Source: Xanthobacter agilis (GTDB lineage: Bacteria; Pseudomonadota; Alphaproteobacteria; Rhizobiales; Xanthobacteraceae). Taken from it: a DNA stretch of 57,571 nt. The stretch spans positions 1 to 57,571 of the forward strand of contig NZ_JABWGX010000030.1 of assembly GCF_021730435.1 (NCBI RefSeq), read 5' to 3'. Position numbers and translations under genes: made by a program. The first letter of the stretch is position 1. Every line of letters starts with the position of its first letter. Of this stretch, positions 37,998 to 48,503 are shown one piece after another. The notes below the pieces were generated by a model, which worked only from the letters and a program-made list of their open reading frames with translations, was not told where the DNA came from and ran no database searches.

Positions 37998-38741
37998 TCA
38001 CGTCACCCGGAGCCGCGGGACGGGATCGAACAGGCCGAACAGAAGAAGCCCCGCAAGGAACCCGCCCACATGGGCCTGCCACGCCACCTCCGCCCCATCC
38101 GCGCCGGGCACTGAGACGCCAAGCCCGAACAGCAGATTCAGGGCGAACCAGATGGCGATGAAGATCAGCATCTGCGGATTCTTCAGGCTGTCGAGGAGGG
38201 ATTCGGCCGGGTGGTGATCCCCCGCGCCCCTGCCCCCGGCGAGAATGCCGCCCGGTGACACGGCAAAACGCATGGCCGCCGCCATGGCGCCGGACACCGT
38301 CGCCGATGCGCCGATCAAGGGCATGATGCCATCGGGGTGGCTGAGATAGTGGGCCCCCGCCCCCGCCGCGGCCGTCACCGCGCAGAACAGGAGGAAACGC
38401 AGGGTTCCGAACCGGCGGGCGACCGGCGTGCCGAAGGCCAGGAACCAGACCAGGTTGACGCCCACATGCATCCAGTTGGCGTGGAGCAGCGCGTAGCTGA
38501 CCACCGACCACACCTTCGGCCCGAACCCGCCCGGCAGGTAGAACAAAGTGTCGGGCAGGGTGTAGCGCGCGGGGATGAAGGCGAAATAGGTCAGCACCTC
38601 CACGTCAGCGCCGGTGCTGAGGACGAGAACCCGCACCGCATGAATGGCAATCAGCGTGAGCGACACGCCGACAATGCTGGCGGGCAGGTTGAAGACCGGC
38701 TCACGGGCCGGCGCGGGCGGAAAGGGAGGGCGGTACAGCAC
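37998..38741 (-). CDS. Rhomboid-family intramembrane serine protease
   Basis: Predicted intramembrane protease of 247 residues with six helices. The rhomboid pattern is visible: YALLHANWMHVGVNLVWFLA, the nucleophile segment PLIGASATVSGAMAAA (GxSx) and the catalytic His in AWQAHVGGFLAGLLLFG. The start seems to be GTG 38741. Substrates are unknown. Confidence 0.9.
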   Translation of the reverse strand: MLYRPPFPPAPAREPVFNLPASIVGVSLTLIAIHAVRVLVLSTGADVEVLTYFAFIPARYTLPDTLFYLPGGFGPKVWSVVSYALLHANWMHVGVNLVWFLAFGTPVARRFGTLRFLLFCAVTAAAGAGAHYLSHPDGIMPLIGASATVSGAMAAAMRFAVSPGGILAGGRGAGDHHPAESLLDSLKNPQMLIFIAIWFALNLLFGLGVSVPGADGAEVAWQAHVGGFLAGLLLFGLFDPVPRLRVT

Positions 38742-38827
38742 CCCCTCGACATAGGCAGCCCAGCGCGGCGCGGCAAGAAAAATCCCCGCCCACGCACATT
38801 CCGCGTGGTCGCCCCAGTCATATCCAA

Positions 38828-38906
38828 AACCTTAACGGGAATTAAGGTTAACGGAAGGTTGACGGCGCAATTACGGTCGATCTGCGGCATTATCATTTTA
38901 TTAACC
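38828..38906 (+). promoter_or_regulatory. TTAA-rich promoter region with inverted repeat
   Basis: AACCTTAA-CGGGAA-TTAAGGTT (38828-38849) is followed by TTAACGG and, close to the ATG, TTAACC (38901-38906). The motifs resemble half sites of the alphaproteobacterial cell cycle regulator CtrA (TTAA-N7-TTAA, TTAACC), although the spacing in the main repeat is six rather than seven. Confidence 0.35.
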
Positions 38907-38913
38907 GCTGCGG

Positions 38914-39582
38914 ATGCCCGCGATGTCGAAGCGCCTGCCCCAGACCCTGCTGCAGATCCTGCTCACCATGGCTCTGCTTTATGCCGGCTTCGGCCCCGCG
39001 ACCGCGCAGGAGCAGCGGTTCGCCAATCTTTCACCCGCCTTCGCCCCCCGGCACCTCGCCGATGGGCGCGCGACATCCGCGCCGGCGGGCTACACCCGCT
39101 TTTGCGCCGAGCACCCGCGCGACTGCGGCATTTCAGGTGCGCATGTCGCCGTCATCCACCTGGACGAGCAGAAGGTGGCGGACATCGACCGGGTCAACCG
39201 CGGCGTCAACGCCCGCATCCAGCCGGAAACCGACCTCGAGCATTATGGCGAGACCGAGCGCTGGGCTTATCCCGACGACGGCAAGGGGGATTGCGAGGAC
39301 TATGTCCTGGAAAAGCGCCGCACGCTCCTTAACCTGGGCTGGCCAGGGTCGGCGCTGCTCATCACCGTAGTTCGCGACCGCGAGGGAGACGGCCACGCCG
39401 TGCTCACGGTGGTGACCGACCACGGCGACCTGATCCTCGACAATCAGGAAGATGAAATCCTGTCCTGGAAGGAAACCGGCTATCGCTATGTGAAGCGGCA
39501 GTCGCAGGCGCGCCCGTCCGAATGGGTGTCCCTAGGGGAGACCCTCGTTCCGTCGCCGCCGGTGGTGGGTGGCGGGCGCTGA
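38914..39582 (+). CDS. BTLCP-family transglutaminase-like cysteine peptidase
   Basis: Secreted protein of 222 residues. A signal peptide (LLQILLTMALLYAGFGPATA) precedes the domain. The catalytic triad is visible: Cys in GKGDCEDYVLEKRRTL, His in DGHAVLTVVTDHG and Asp in LILDNQEDEI. This fold includes LapG, which cleaves adhesins, but that role needs a LapD/LapA pair not seen here. ATG 38914 and 38923 are both possible starts. Confidence 0.92.
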   Translation: MPAMSKRLPQTLLQILLTMALLYAGFGPATAQEQRFANLSPAFAPRHLADGRATSAPAGYTRFCAEHPRDCGISGAHVAVIHLDEQKVADIDRVNRGVNARIQPETDLEHYGETERWAYPDDGKGDCEDYVLEKRRTLLNLGWPGSALLITVVRDREGDGHAVLTVVTDHGDLILDNQEDEILSWKETGYRYVKRQSQARPSEWVSLGETLVPSPPVVGGGR

Positions 39583-39620
39583 GGCGCCCTCCCCGATTGC
39601 CTGCCCGATTGCCTCCCGGG

Positions 39621-40151
39621 TCAGTCGACCCGCACCAAACCTTGCGCATAACGCAGGGCATTGCGTTGGTAATTGAGCGCGCTCTTGGCCAGCCCCTCCA
39701 CCGCCGCATCATCCAGACTGCGCACCGCCTTCGCCGGTGAGCCGACGATCAGGGACCGCTCGGGAAATGTCTTCCCTTCCGTCACCAGAGCTCCGGCGCC
39801 CACCAGGCAATGCGACGGGATGATCGCGCGATTGAGCACCGTGGCCCCCATGCCGATCAGGCTGTGGTCGCCGATGATGCAGCCGTGCAGAATCACATTG
39901 TGGCCCACCGTGACATCGGATCCGATGGTGAGCGGACACCCGGGATCGGTGTGGAGCACGCTGTTTTCCTGGATGTTGCTGCCCTCGCCAACCACGATCG
40001 GCTCGTTGTCGCCGCGCAGCACGGCTCCAAACCAGATGCTCGCGCCTTCCTTGACGATCACCTTGCCGATGAGCACCGCCGTGGGCGCGATCCAGAAGTT
40101 TCCGGATGCGGGAAGCTCGGGGGCAATCCCATCGATGGCATAAAGGGGCAT
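39621..40151 (-). CDS. Gamma-carbonic anhydrase family protein
   Basis: Left-handed beta-helix protein of 176 residues, hexapeptide repeat family. The three metal-binding His residues are present in NSVLHTDPG and [15 protein letters not shown]; repeats continue through IGMGATVLN and [11 protein letters not shown]. Similar proteins (YrdA, PaaY, CaiE) may or may not have carbonic anhydrase activity. Free-standing gene. Confidence 0.92.
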   Translation of the reverse strand: MPLYAIDGIAPELPASGNFWIAPTAVLIGKVIVKEGASIWFGAVLRGDNEPIVVGEGSNIQENSVLHTDPGCPLTIGSDVTVGHNVILHGCIIGDHSLIGMGATVLNRAIIPSHCLVGAGALVTEGKTFPERSLIVGSPAKAVRSLDDAAVEGLAKSALNYQRNALRYAQGLVRVD

Positions 40152-40272
40152 GGCGAGTCCTCCTGTGGGTCCGGGGGCTCCCCTCCCCTACCGCCATTGA
40201 CCGGCGAGCGCCAGAGCGGCGCCCGCTCTTGCGCTCGCCCTGTGCCCACCCGGCGCGCGGAGGAAGGCGCGG

Positions 40273-41970
40273 TCAGGCCGCCGCCGCGAAATCCTTCACG
40301 AACCCCTCGACGACATGGCGCAGGTCGGAGGCCTGGCTCGACAGCCCGCCGGAGAGGGCCAGCAGCTGGGTGGATGCGCTGCCGGTGGTCTCGGCGGCTC
40401 GCCCGACGGTGGAAATGTTCTGCGTCACCTGCTGGGTGCCGGTGGCCGCCTGCTGGCAGCTCTGGGCGATCTCCGAGGTGGCCGCGCCTTGTTGCTCGAC
40501 CGCGGTGGCGATGACGGACGCGTTTTCCTTGATGGCGGCGATCACCCGCACGATCTCCGTCATGGATCTGACGGTGCCGTCGGTTGCCAGCTGGATCTCG
40601 GCGATCTTGGTCGCGATCTCCTCCGTGGCCTTGGCGGTCTGGCCGGCGAGATCCTTCACCTCGGCGGCGACCACGGCAAAGCCCCGGCCCGCCTCACCGG
40701 CGCGCGCCGCCTCAATGGTGGCGTTGAGCGCCAAAAGGTTGGTCTGCGTGGCGATGGTCTTGATGATGGCGATGACGTCGCCGATGGCGGAGGCGGAGGC
40801 CGCAAGCGCCCCGATCCGCGCATTCGAAGCCTCGGCCTCGGCAAACGCCGTGTCGGCGACGCTCGCCGACCGCACCACCTGGCCGTTGATCTCGTGCACG
40901 GAGGCCGCCATCTGCTCCGAGGAGGCCGCCACCGTCTGCACGTTGATCGCCGCCTGTTCGGCCGCGGCCGCCACGGTCTGAGCCTGGCGGGACGTTTCCT
41001 CCGCCGTGGTCGAAAGACCCTTGGCGGCATCCGCCACCTCGCTGGACGATTGCACGAAGCCGGCGGCGAGGGTCTGCATCCGCGCGATGAAGGCGTGCGC
41101 CAGCTCCTCGCGCCGTTCGAGCAGATCCCGCTCGCTCCGCTCGCGCTCCTCCGCGTCCTGGCGCAGGCCCTCGGCGGCGCGCAGATGACCGCGCAACGTC
41201 TCCAGCGCCCGCGCGATGGCGCCGATCTCCTCCTTGCGGTCCGTGCCCGTCACAGTGACGTCGAGGTCCCCTCTGCCGAGCGCGGCCATCACGGCCATCA
41301 TGCGCTGGACCGGACGGACCACCGCGAGGCGTACCGCGAGGGCCGCCAGGAGGATGACGAGCAAGGTCGCCCCCGACATGGCGATCAAAGTCAGCCACGC
41401 GGTGTCTTGCGCGGTCGTCGAAAGGATCACTTTCTCGCCCGCGATGTCCTTGGTGAGCTGTCGATTGAATTGGGTCAGCCGGTCGATCACGGCATCCAGT
41501 GCCGGATCGCAGGAATCCTTCATGGCTTCCGCGAGCTTGGCCTTCTTTTCCGCGGAGGCACCCTCCGCGATGGTAATGGCGTCGGCGCAAGGGCCGTCGA
41601 CGGCCTTCTGGAAGTCGGCCAATAGGCCGCCGAGCTCGGCCGCACGGTCCGGCAGAAGCTCCTTGGCCTTTTCGATGTTGCTTTTAAAGCCATCCAGCCC
41701 CACATCCAGCAGCGTGGAGGTGCGGAACATGTCCATGGTATTGTCCGCGTCCGCCCGTTGCGGAATGGCGGCACTGTATTTGGCGATGTAGCGCCCCGCA
41801 TCGGCAAGGTTCACGCCCGCGGTCGCTTGATGGTCGAGGAGTTCTGAATAGATCTCGTCTATCCAAAGCATCTTGGAGGTGGCGAAATAACCACCGCAGA
41901 GACTGACCGCACCAAGTACGAACAGAAGGCTAATGACCTTCCAGGTGAGAGGCCAATTCTTGAACCACAT
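40273..41970 (-). CDS. Methyl-accepting chemotaxis protein (copy 1)
   Basis: Chemoreceptor of 565 residues. An N-terminal membrane helix ([19 protein letters not shown]), a ~150-residue periplasmic sensor with two conserved Cys ([11 protein letters not shown] and [13 protein letters not shown]), a second helix near residues 190-212, a HAMP domain ([20 protein letters not shown]), then the MA signalling domain with the hairpin tip [20 protein letters not shown]. There is no C-terminal CheR-docking pentapeptide. A strong GGGGGA ribosome site precedes the ATG. It is closely related to the next gene, same length and order. Confidence 0.95.
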   Translation of the reverse strand: MWFKNWPLTWKVISLLFVLGAVSLCGGYFATSKMLWIDEIYSELLDHQATAGVNLADAGRYIAKYSAAIPQRADADNTMDMFRTSTLLDVGLDGFKSNIEKAKELLPDRAAELGGLLADFQKAVDGPCADAITIAEGASAEKKAKLAEAMKDSCDPALDAVIDRLTQFNRQLTKDIAGEKVILSTTAQDTAWLTLIAMSGATLLVILLAALAVRLAVVRPVQRMMAVMAALGRGDLDVTVTGTDRKEEIGAIARALETLRGHLRAAEGLRQDAEERERSERDLLERREELAHAFIARMQTLAAGFVQSSSEVADAAKGLSTTAEETSRQAQTVAAAAEQAAINVQTVAASSEQMAASVHEINGQVVRSASVADTAFAEAEASNARIGALAASASAIGDVIAIIKTIATQTNLLALNATIEAARAGEAGRGFAVVAAEVKDLAGQTAKATEEIATKIAEIQLATDGTVRSMTEIVRVIAAIKENASVIATAVEQQGAATSEIAQSCQQAATGTQQVTQNISTVGRAAETTGSASTQLLALSGGLSSQASDLRHVVEGFVKDFAAAA

Positions 41971-42381
41971 CGCAGTCCCCCAATCGCCGCTGGCAGTCCT
42001 CGGAAAGGACCAATAGCTGCCCCGCGCTTCGGCTCCCGGAAAACGATCATGCCACGCGCCATCTCAACTTTTGCGACATGGCAACGCTTCAGGAATGATT
42101 TAGCTTATGTATAGTATACTACCTCCATTCAATTCGGATTTCAATTGACATTTCCATGACAGTGCGCCGGAAGTCCTTTCTTCAAGAAAGGACTTCCGGA
42201 TATTTCGAGCAAAGAGTTTTAGGAAGAAGGGGTTGGCAGCGCGGATCGGCAGGCGCGAGGTGCGCGCCATGCCCTCTTCCGTTTGCCGGTCGCGCCTTCA
42301 CGCCCATGGGCCAATGCCGCGGGGGCCTGCGTCAGGTCCCCGCTTGCTCCGGCCCCCGTTTGCGCGCGCGGCGCGCCTGCC
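41971..42381. other. Spacer between the two chemoreceptor genes
   Basis: About 411 bp with no convincing gene. It holds the promoter of copy 1, an A/T-rich stretch around 42100-42160 and the perfect palindrome at 42167-42199. The composition is more A/T-rich than the flanking genes. Confidence 0.6.
42167..42199. repeat. 33-bp perfect palindrome
   Basis: Two 16-base arms (42167-42182 and 42184-42199) beginning CCGGAAGTCC and mirrored exactly around a single C. It would form a long hairpin. It is about 180 bp downstream of copy 2 and 196 bp upstream of copy 1, with no T run, so a simple intrinsic terminator is unlikely. Confidence 0.85.
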
Positions 42382-44079
42382 TTACGCGGCGTCGGCGAAG
42401 TCCTTGACAAAGGTCTCGACCGTGCTCTTGAGGTCGCCGGCGCGACCCGACAGCCCCGTGGATAGCGCTGCGAGCTGCGTCGAGGCGCTGCCGGTCATCT
42501 CCGCCGCCTCGCCGACGCCGGTGATGTTCTGTGTCACCTGCTGCGTGCCGGCCGCGGCCTGCTGGCAGTTCTGAGCGATCTCCGCGGTGGCGACCCCCTG
42601 CTGCTCCACCGCGCCGGCGATGGCGGTAGCGGTTTCCTTGATGGTGGCGATCACGCGCACGATCTCGGCCATGGATTTCACCGTGCCCTCGGTCGCATGC
42701 TGGATCTCGCCGATCTTGCTCGAGATCTCTTCGGTGGCCTTTGCGGTCTGACCCGCCAGGTCCTTCACCTCGGCCGCGACGACAGCGAACCCCCGGCCCG
42801 CGTCGCCCGCCCGCGCCGCCTCGATGGTGGCGTTGAGGGCCAGGAGGTTGGTTTGCGCGGCGATGGTCTTGATGATGTCGATCACCTCGCCGATGGCGTT
42901 GGCCGCCGCCGCCAGCATGCCGATATGCCGATTCGATTCCTCAGCCTCGCTGAAGGCAGTGTCCGCCACTGTGGCGGAGTGAGACACCTGCCCGTTGATC
43001 TCGTGCACCGAGGCGGCCATCTCCTCCGAGGAAGCGGCCACCGTTTGCACATTGGTCGAAGCCTGCTCCGCGGCGGCGGCGACCGCCTGGGCCTGGCGCG
43101 AGGTCTCCTCGGCCGTAGCCGAGAGGTTCCGCGCGGCATTGGCGACCTCGCCCGAGGATTGGACAAAGCCGGAGGCCAACTCCCGCATGCGATCGACGAA
43201 GTTCTGCGCCAGCTTGTGGCGGCGTTCCAGCAACGCGTTCTCGTGGGCGGCGTGGGCGGCGGCCTCGGTGCGGATGCGATCCGCCGTGCGGAGCTGGTCG
43301 CGCAGCGCTTCCAACGCCTTCGAAATGGCTCCGATCTCCTCGCGGCGCTCGGTTCCGGTCACGCTCACGCCGAGCTCGCCCTGCCCCAGCGCTGCCATGA
43401 CGTCAATCGACTGGCGCAGGGGACGGACCACGCTGAGGCGGAGTGCCATCACCGCGATGAGAGTGACCAGCACCGTCGCCAAGCTGATGGCGAGGAGAGT
43501 TGCCCAGGCGGTGGCGCGGGAGGAGGCAGTCAGCTCCGCCTCCTCTTTGGCAACCGCGACATCAAGATCGCGGTTAAAATCGACCAAGCGGGCGACGACG
43601 GCATCCAGGACCGGGGCGCAGGCCGAGGCCACTGCGTCCACGGCCTTCAGATTGCCTCCGTCCGCGCCTCCGTTTGCCAGCCGGACCGCATCCTGGCATG
43701 GGCCGTCCACCACGGCGAGGAAGTCGCGCCGCACCGAATCGAGCTGCTCGGCATGGACCGGGAGAAGTCTGATCGCCTCGCCCATGTTCTCATTGAAGCC
43801 GTTCAGTGCCTCACTCCGGAGACGGAAGGCGCTGTCGGTCTGCGCGGCGTCGCGCGCGCCGGCCGCCTGGTGAACGGCGTCGCTGTAATTGGCAATGAAG
43901 CGTCCGACGCGAGCCAACCGCTTGGCCGCGACGGCTTCATGACCGAGAAGCTCGCCATAAGCCCCATCGATGAACAGCATGTTCGACGCAGCGTAAATGG
44001 CTCCGCCCAGGCTCACCACGCCGAGCGCGAGAAGAAGGCTGACCACCTTCCATGTCAAGGACCAGTTCTTGAATGACAT
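42382..44079 (-). CDS. Methyl-accepting chemotaxis protein (copy 2)
   Basis: Chemoreceptor of 565 residues, the same length as copy 1. ATG 44079 ([16 protein letters not shown]) is chosen because it aligns with copy 1 and has an equivalent GGGGGA ribosome site; the open frame upstream is not conserved. The layout is the same: membrane helix, periplasmic sensor with two Cys ([26 protein letters not shown]), second helix, HAMP ([20 protein letters not shown]) and MA domain ([20 protein letters not shown]). The sensor has diverged more than the signalling domain, so the ligand may differ. No CheR pentapeptide. Confidence 0.95.
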   Translation of the reverse strand: MSFKNWSLTWKVVSLLLALGVVSLGGAIYAASNMLFIDGAYGELLGHEAVAAKRLARVGRFIANYSDAVHQAAGARDAAQTDSAFRLRSEALNGFNENMGEAIRLLPVHAEQLDSVRRDFLAVVDGPCQDAVRLANGGADGGNLKAVDAVASACAPVLDAVVARLVDFNRDLDVAVAKEEAELTASSRATAWATLLAISLATVLVTLIAVMALRLSVVRPLRQSIDVMAALGQGELGVSVTGTERREEIGAISKALEALRDQLRTADRIRTEAAAHAAHENALLERRHKLAQNFVDRMRELASGFVQSSGEVANAARNLSATAEETSRQAQAVAAAAEQASTNVQTVAASSEEMAASVHEINGQVSHSATVADTAFSEAEESNRHIGMLAAAANAIGEVIDIIKTIAAQTNLLALNATIEAARAGDAGRGFAVVAAEVKDLAGQTAKATEEISSKIGEIQHATEGTVKSMAEIVRVIATIKETATAIAGAVEQQGVATAEIAQNCQQAAAGTQQVTQNITGVGEAAEMTGSASTQLAALSTGLSGRAGDLKSTVETFVKDFADAA

Positions 44080-44533
44080 TGTGTTCCCCCAACACTGCCG
44101 GCACGGATGTCCGGGCAAGATTGAACACCAACAAAACGTGCAGTGGTCATTGGTGCGCGCTGCGAAACACGGATATTGCGTCGAAGTCCACCTAGTGTCG
44201 CCGGTCCGACGCCCTGAATCGCGTCGAGGCCCCAGGCTTTCCTCTCGGTGGCGCCACATCGCCGGTGTTTGATCCGGCGGCGGGAGTATGATCCGCATGC
44301 CGGCTACCGACGCTTGAAGCTCATCACGTCCCAGCCATCGCACCAAAATACCTCCTGCCTTCTTCTACAAAAGTCGGAGGTGAAGTCATTGCCTTAGGTC
44401 AATACCGCTCCGGATGTCGGCCGGCCCCGTCCGTTGCGGCGCGGGTGCCGCGGACGGTCCTTTCGCGCTCGACGATTGACAGATGGAGCCCGGCGACGGA
44501 GGAGTCCGTTTTTGCTCTGTTTCGGGTGATGCG
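44080..44533. other. Divergent spacer between chemoreceptor copy 2 and mtnN
   Basis: About 454 bp without a gene. A hairpin with arms CCGTCCG (44427-44433) and CGGACGG (44451-44457) lies 76 bp before the mtnN start and could be part of its leader. No riboswitch fold for S-adenosylhomocysteine or S-adenosylmethionine could be recognised. Confidence 0.5.
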
Positions 44534-45199
44534 ATGGACGATCCAGCCCGCCACCTCCTTTCGGTGGGTGGCCTTAGCGTGCTGTTCGTGATGGCGACGG
44601 ACCAGGAATATGGTCCCCATCTCAAGACGCGCATCGACCCGCTCATCATCGGCGTGGGACCGGTGGAGGCGGCGGTGGAAACCGCGCGGGCCCTCGCCCG
44701 GCTCGACCATCGGGGCCGGCTGCCGGATGTCGTCTTCTCCCTCGGTTCCGCCGGCTCGCGCCGCCTGGACCATGCGGCGGTGTATCAGGTCTCTCACGTC
44801 GCCTATCGCGACATGGACGCGTCCGCCCTCGGGTTTGAAAAGGGCCGCACGCCGTTCCTCGACGAGCCGGCGCGGGTCGAGCTGCCGCATTATATCGAGG
44901 GCGTGCCTTCCGCGTCCTTGTCCACCGGCGGGGCCATCATTTCCGGCGCCGCCTATGACGCCATCACCGAGGACATGGTGGACATGGAGAGCTTCGCCGT
45001 GCTGCGCGCCGCCCGCCGTTTTCACCTGCCGATCATGGGATTGCGCGGGATCACGGACGGCAAGTCCGAACTGACGCGCTATGAAGACTGGAGTGATTAC
45101 CTGCATATCATCGACGAAAAGCTGGCCCAGGCCCTCGACCTGTTCGTGGCGCAGACCACGACGAGCGGGCTCAAGCCAGTGACGGAGCGCCAGGCATGA
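44534..45199 (+). CDS. mtnN: 5'-methylthioadenosine/S-adenosylhomocysteine nucleosidase-like protein
   Basis: Nucleosidase of the PNP/UDP phosphorylase fold, which recycles methylthioadenosine and S-adenosylhomocysteine. 221 residues from ATG 44534 (ATG 44483 is also open). Family features: VLFVMATDQEYG, IIGVGPVEAAVETARALARL, VFSLGSAGSRRLDHA, VDMESFAVLRAARRF with the catalytic Glu, and the base-binding Asp in LRGITDGKSELTR. Its stop overlaps the rsmB start by 4 bp, so the two are cotranslated. Confidence 0.88.
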   Translation: MDDPARHLLSVGGLSVLFVMATDQEYGPHLKTRIDPLIIGVGPVEAAVETARALARLDHRGRLPDVVFSLGSAGSRRLDHAAVYQVSHVAYRDMDASALGFEKGRTPFLDEPARVELPHYIEGVPSASLSTGGAIISGAAYDAITEDMVDMESFAVLRAARRFHLPIMGLRGITDGKSELTRYEDWSDYLHIIDEKLAQALDLFVAQTTTSGLKPVTERQA

Positions 45200-46497
45200 C
45201 ACCCGCCGCCCGCATCTCCGCCGCCATCGAGATCCTCGCGGCGCTCGCCGCCCGCTCGCGTCCGGTGGCCGACACCCTGAAGGATTGGGGCCTGTCGCAT
45301 CGCTTCGCCGGCTCCGGCGATCGTGCCGCCATCGCCGGGCTCGTCTACGACACCTTGCGCCGGCGCGCTTCGGCCGCCGCCGTCATGGGCTCGGAGGCGC
45401 CGCGTGCCCTCGTGCTCGGCATGCTCGCGACCCTGCGGGGCCTCGATGTGGCGGCCATCGCCCGCTATGCCGATGACTCGCGGTTCGCGCCCGCGCCATT
45501 GAGCGCCGATGAAGAAGCCCGCCTCGCAAACCCGAGCCTCGCTGACGCCCCCCCCTTCGTGCGCGGCGATTACCCCCAATGGCTCCATGCGTCCCTGCGC
45601 CATGTGTTCGGGGAGGATGTGGTGGCCGAGGGCCAGGCCCTCGCCGCCCGTGCGCCGCTTGATCTGCGGGTGAACTCCCTGAAGGCCACCCCAGAGGCCG
45701 CCCGCGCCGCCCTCTCCCATCTCAATCCGGAGCCGGGCCGCTATTCGCCCCTGGCGCTACGCATCGTGCTCGATGCCGACGGCAAGGCGCCCCCTGTCTC
45801 CGCCGAGCCCGCCTTTCTGCATGGCGAGGTGGAGGTCCAGGACGAGGGCTCCCAGATCGCGGCCATTCTCGCGCAGCCGTTGCCGGGCACCCAGGTGCTC
45901 GACCTGTGCGCCGGGGCCGGCGGCAAGACGCTGGAATTCGCCGCGCTGATGGACAACAAGGGCCAGATCTACGCCCATGATGCCGACATCCGCCGCCTGA
46001 AGCCCTTGCATGAGCGCCTCACCCGCGCCGGCGTGCGCAATGTCCAGGTGCGCAGCCCGCGGGGTGCCGAGCCGGTGCTTGCCGACCTCGAAGGCCATAT
46101 GGACCTCGTGCTGGTGGACGCCCCCTGCACCGGCACCGGCACATGGCGCCGCAACCCGGATGCCAAATGGCGGGTGCGCCCCGGCGCGCTCGCCCAGCGC
46201 ACGGCGGAGCAGGCCAAGATCCTGGAAGAGGCGACCCAATATGTGAAGCCGGGCGGGCGACTGGCCTATGTCACCTGCTCGCTGCTGGACGAGGAGAACG
46301 GCGCCCAGATCCGCGCCCTCATGGCCAAGTGCCCGGATTTTGCGCCCATCCCGCCGGCGGAAACCGTGCTCGCCCTCGGCACGCCGGGCCTCGCCCTGAA
46401 GGACGCGGCCCTGGCCAGTCGCGAGGGCCTGCTGCTCACGCCCCGGCGCACCGGCACCGATGGCTTCTTCGTGAGCGTGTTGCGGCGGGCCGTCTGA
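45196..46497 (+). CDS. rsmB: RsmB/NOP-family rRNA cytosine-C5 methyltransferase
   Basis: S-adenosylmethionine-dependent methyltransferase that makes 5-methylcytosine in 16S rRNA. 433 residues. The N-terminal NusB-like domain is recognisable but shortened ([22 protein letters not shown]). The catalytic domain has the SAM loop [18 protein letters not shown], the first Cys in [17 protein letters not shown] and the second in [12 protein letters not shown]. Coupled to mtnN by ATGA. Confidence 0.92.
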   Translation: MTPAARISAAIEILAALAARSRPVADTLKDWGLSHRFAGSGDRAAIAGLVYDTLRRRASAAAVMGSEAPRALVLGMLATLRGLDVAAIARYADDSRFAPAPLSADEEARLANPSLADAPPFVRGDYPQWLHASLRHVFGEDVVAEGQALAARAPLDLRVNSLKATPEAARAALSHLNPEPGRYSPLALRIVLDADGKAPPVSAEPAFLHGEVEVQDEGSQIAAILAQPLPGTQVLDLCAGAGGKTLEFAALMDNKGQIYAHDADIRRLKPLHERLTRAGVRNVQVRSPRGAEPVLADLEGHMDLVLVDAPCTGTGTWRRNPDAKWRVRPGALAQRTAEQAKILEEATQYVKPGGRLAYVTCSLLDEENGAQIRALMAKCPDFAPIPPAETVLALGTPGLALKDAALASREGLLLTPRRTGTDGFFVSVLRRAV

Positions 46498-46624
46498 GGC
46501 CCCTGCCCCACGCATGGCCGCCGTGCGCTCCGCTTCAGGGCGGAAACCGCACGGTGGCTTTTTCAAACCGGACTTTCCGGCTAAAGGAAGCCCTCAAGCG
46601 CCCACGTTGGAAAGCCCTCGCCCC

Positions 46625-48187
46625 ATGTCCGCTCCCACGTCCCAAGACACCGTCCTCATCATCGATTTCGGCAGCCAGGTGACCCAGCTCATCGCCCGCC
46701 GCGTGCGCGAGGAAGGCGTCTATTCGGAAGTCGTGCCGTTCCAGAAGGGCGCGGAAGCGGTGGCCCGGCTGAAGCCGAAGGCCATCATCCTCTCCGGCGG
46801 GCCTGCCTCGGTGATCGAGGGCGAGAGCCCGAAGGCTCCCGATGCCGCGTTCACCGCCGGGGTGCCGGTGCTGGGCATCTGCTACGGCGAACAATGCATG
46901 GCCGCCCAGCTCGGCGGCACCGTGGAAGCCGGCCACCATCGCGAGTTCGGCCGCGCCGAGGTGACCATCAAGAAGGTCGTGCCCCTGTTCGATGGGGTAT
47001 GGAAGGATGGCGAGCGCCACACCGTTTGGATGAGCCATGGCGACCGCGTCACCGCGCTGCCGGAAGGCTTCGAGGTGGTGGCCACCTCCGATAACGCCCC
47101 CTTCGCCGCCATCGCCGACGTGGCGCGCGGCTATTATGGCGTGCAGTTCCACCCGGAGGTGGTGCACACGCCAGACGGTGCGCGCCTGCTCTCCAATTTC
47201 GTGCGCAAGGTGGCGGGGCTCGAGGGCACCTGGACCATGGGCGCCTTCCGCGAGCGGGCCATCGCCCGCATCCGCGAGCAGGTCGGCACCGGCCGGGTCA
47301 TCTGCGGCCTCTCCGGCGGCGTCGACTCCTCGGTGGCGGCGGTGCTGATCCACGAGGCGATCGGCGAGCAGCTCACCTGCGTGTTCGTGGACCACGGCCT
47401 GATGCGCCAGGGCGAGGCCGACGAGGTGGTGTCCCTGTTCCGCGGCCACTACAATATTCCGCTTGTGCATGTGGACGCCGCCGACCTGTTCATCGGCGCA
47501 CTCGAAGGCATCGAGGACCCCGAGCAGAAGCGCAAGACCATCGGCAAGCTGTTCATCGACGTGTTCGAGGCCGAGGCCAAGAAGGTGGGTGGTGCGGATT
47601 TCCTGGCTCAGGGCACCCTTTATCCCGATGTCATCGAGAGCGTTTCGTTCGCCGGCGGCCCCTCGGTGACCATCAAGAGCCACCACAATGTGGGCGGCCT
47701 GCCCGCGCGCATGAACATGAAGCTGGTGGAGCCGCTGCGCGACCTGTTCAAGGACGAAGTACGTGCGCTGGGCCGTGAATTGGGCCTGCCGGAAACCTTC
47801 GTCGGCCGCCACCCCTTCCCCGGCCCCGGCCTCGCCATCCGCTGCCCCGGCGGCATCACCCGCGAAAAGCTCGAGATCCTGCGCAAGGCGGATGCCATCT
47901 ATCTGGAAGAGATCCGGTACGCGGGACTTTACGACGTGATCTGGCAGGCTTTCGCGGTGATCCTGCCGGTGCGCACCGTAGGCGTGATGGGCGACGGGCG
48001 CACCTACGACCACGTCTTGGCCCTGCGTGCCGTCACTTCCGTGGACGGCATGACGGCCGACTTCTACCCCTTCGACATGGGCTTCCTTGGCCGCGTGGCA
48101 ACCCGGATCATCAACGAGGTCAAGGGCGTCAACCGCGTCGTCTACGACGTCACCTCCAAGCCGCCAGGCACCATCGAGTGGGAATGA
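46625..48187 (+). CDS. guaA: GMP synthase (glutamine-hydrolysing)
   Basis: Converts XMP to GMP with glutamine and ATP. 520 residues from ATG 46625 (MSAPTSQD). The amidotransferase domain has the nucleophile in [15 protein letters not shown] and His/Glu in [10 protein letters not shown]; the ATP-pyrophosphatase loop is [14 protein letters not shown]; the dimerisation domain ends normally with GTIEWE. The 3' end is intact although an integrase gene follows. guaA 3' ends are a known island insertion site in bacteria, and the reading frame is preserved on integration. Confidence 0.97.
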   Translation: MSAPTSQDTVLIIDFGSQVTQLIARRVREEGVYSEVVPFQKGAEAVARLKPKAIILSGGPASVIEGESPKAPDAAFTAGVPVLGICYGEQCMAAQLGGTVEAGHHREFGRAEVTIKKVVPLFDGVWKDGERHTVWMSHGDRVTALPEGFEVVATSDNAPFAAIADVARGYYGVQFHPEVVHTPDGARLLSNFVRKVAGLEGTWTMGAFRERAIARIREQVGTGRVICGLSGGVDSSVAAVLIHEAIGEQLTCVFVDHGLMRQGEADEVVSLFRGHYNIPLVHVDAADLFIGALEGIEDPEQKRKTIGKLFIDVFEAEAKKVGGADFLAQGTLYPDVIESVSFAGGPSVTIKSHHNVGGLPARMNMKLVEPLRDLFKDEVRALGRELGLPETFVGRHPFPGPGLAIRCPGGITREKLEILRKADAIYLEEIRYAGLYDVIWQAFAVILPVRTVGVMGDGRTYDHVLALRAVTSVDGMTADFYPFDMGFLGRVATRIINEVKGVNRVVYDVTSKPPGTIEWE

Positions 48188-48190
48188 AAT
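48150..48190 (+). other. Probable island attachment site (attL) at the guaA 3' end
   Basis: An integrase gene oriented away from guaA begins 316 bp after its stop. In known guaA-associated islands the core att sequence lies in the last codons of guaA. A second copy of the last ~25 bases of guaA was looked for to the window end and was not found, so the core boundaries and attR are undefined. Confidence 0.45.
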
Positions 48191-48301
48191 GATGTGGTAC
48201 GCAGCGTTTCGCGAACTATCGCCACATCCTCATAACTAGCTGAAATCAAACAAAAAGTCAAGCATTCACTATCGGAGCCTATCGCCCTTAAGCGATGGGC
48301 T

Positions 48302-48455
48302 CTGACGGTGCGCGCGACGGTATGCGTTTTTCGCCGTCCGCCGAAATTTCACCCTACCGTCAGGCCAAAAACCGAAGCGCCCCGTTAAAAATCAGTCTAA
48401 TATACTGATATGTAACGATTATTCTAAAAGATTGACGGTATCAGATTTGACGGTA
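48302..48455. repeat. TGACGGTA repeats before the integrase
   Basis: Exact copies of TGACGGTA at 48433-48440 and 48448-48455, an inverted exact copy at 48355-48362, and one-mismatch copies at 48302-48309 (TGACGGTG) and 48315-48322 (CGACGGTA). A further exact copy is at 48569-48576, inside the integrase gene, and another (inverted) at 53967-53974. The grouping suggests arm-type integrase sites or operator repeats. Confidence 0.6.
48391..48409 (+). promoter_or_regulatory. Possible integrase promoter dyad
   Basis: ATCAGT-CTAATAT-ACTGAT inverted repeat, with a TAATAT -10-like core, 95 bp before the integrase ATG and between the TGACGGTA repeats. Weak evidence. Confidence 0.3.
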
Positions 48456-48503
48456 AAATTGGGGCTCAAAAAGGCGTTTTCGATCGTCAACGAGGCCGTC
48501 CCC

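Noticed and set aside
44080-44533. SAH or SAM riboswitch upstream of mtnN
   Set aside because: Only a simple hairpin is seen; conserved riboswitch core sequences could not be identified.
46535-48013. 492-residue open frame antisense to guaA
   Set aside because: Shadow of guaA with no family features.
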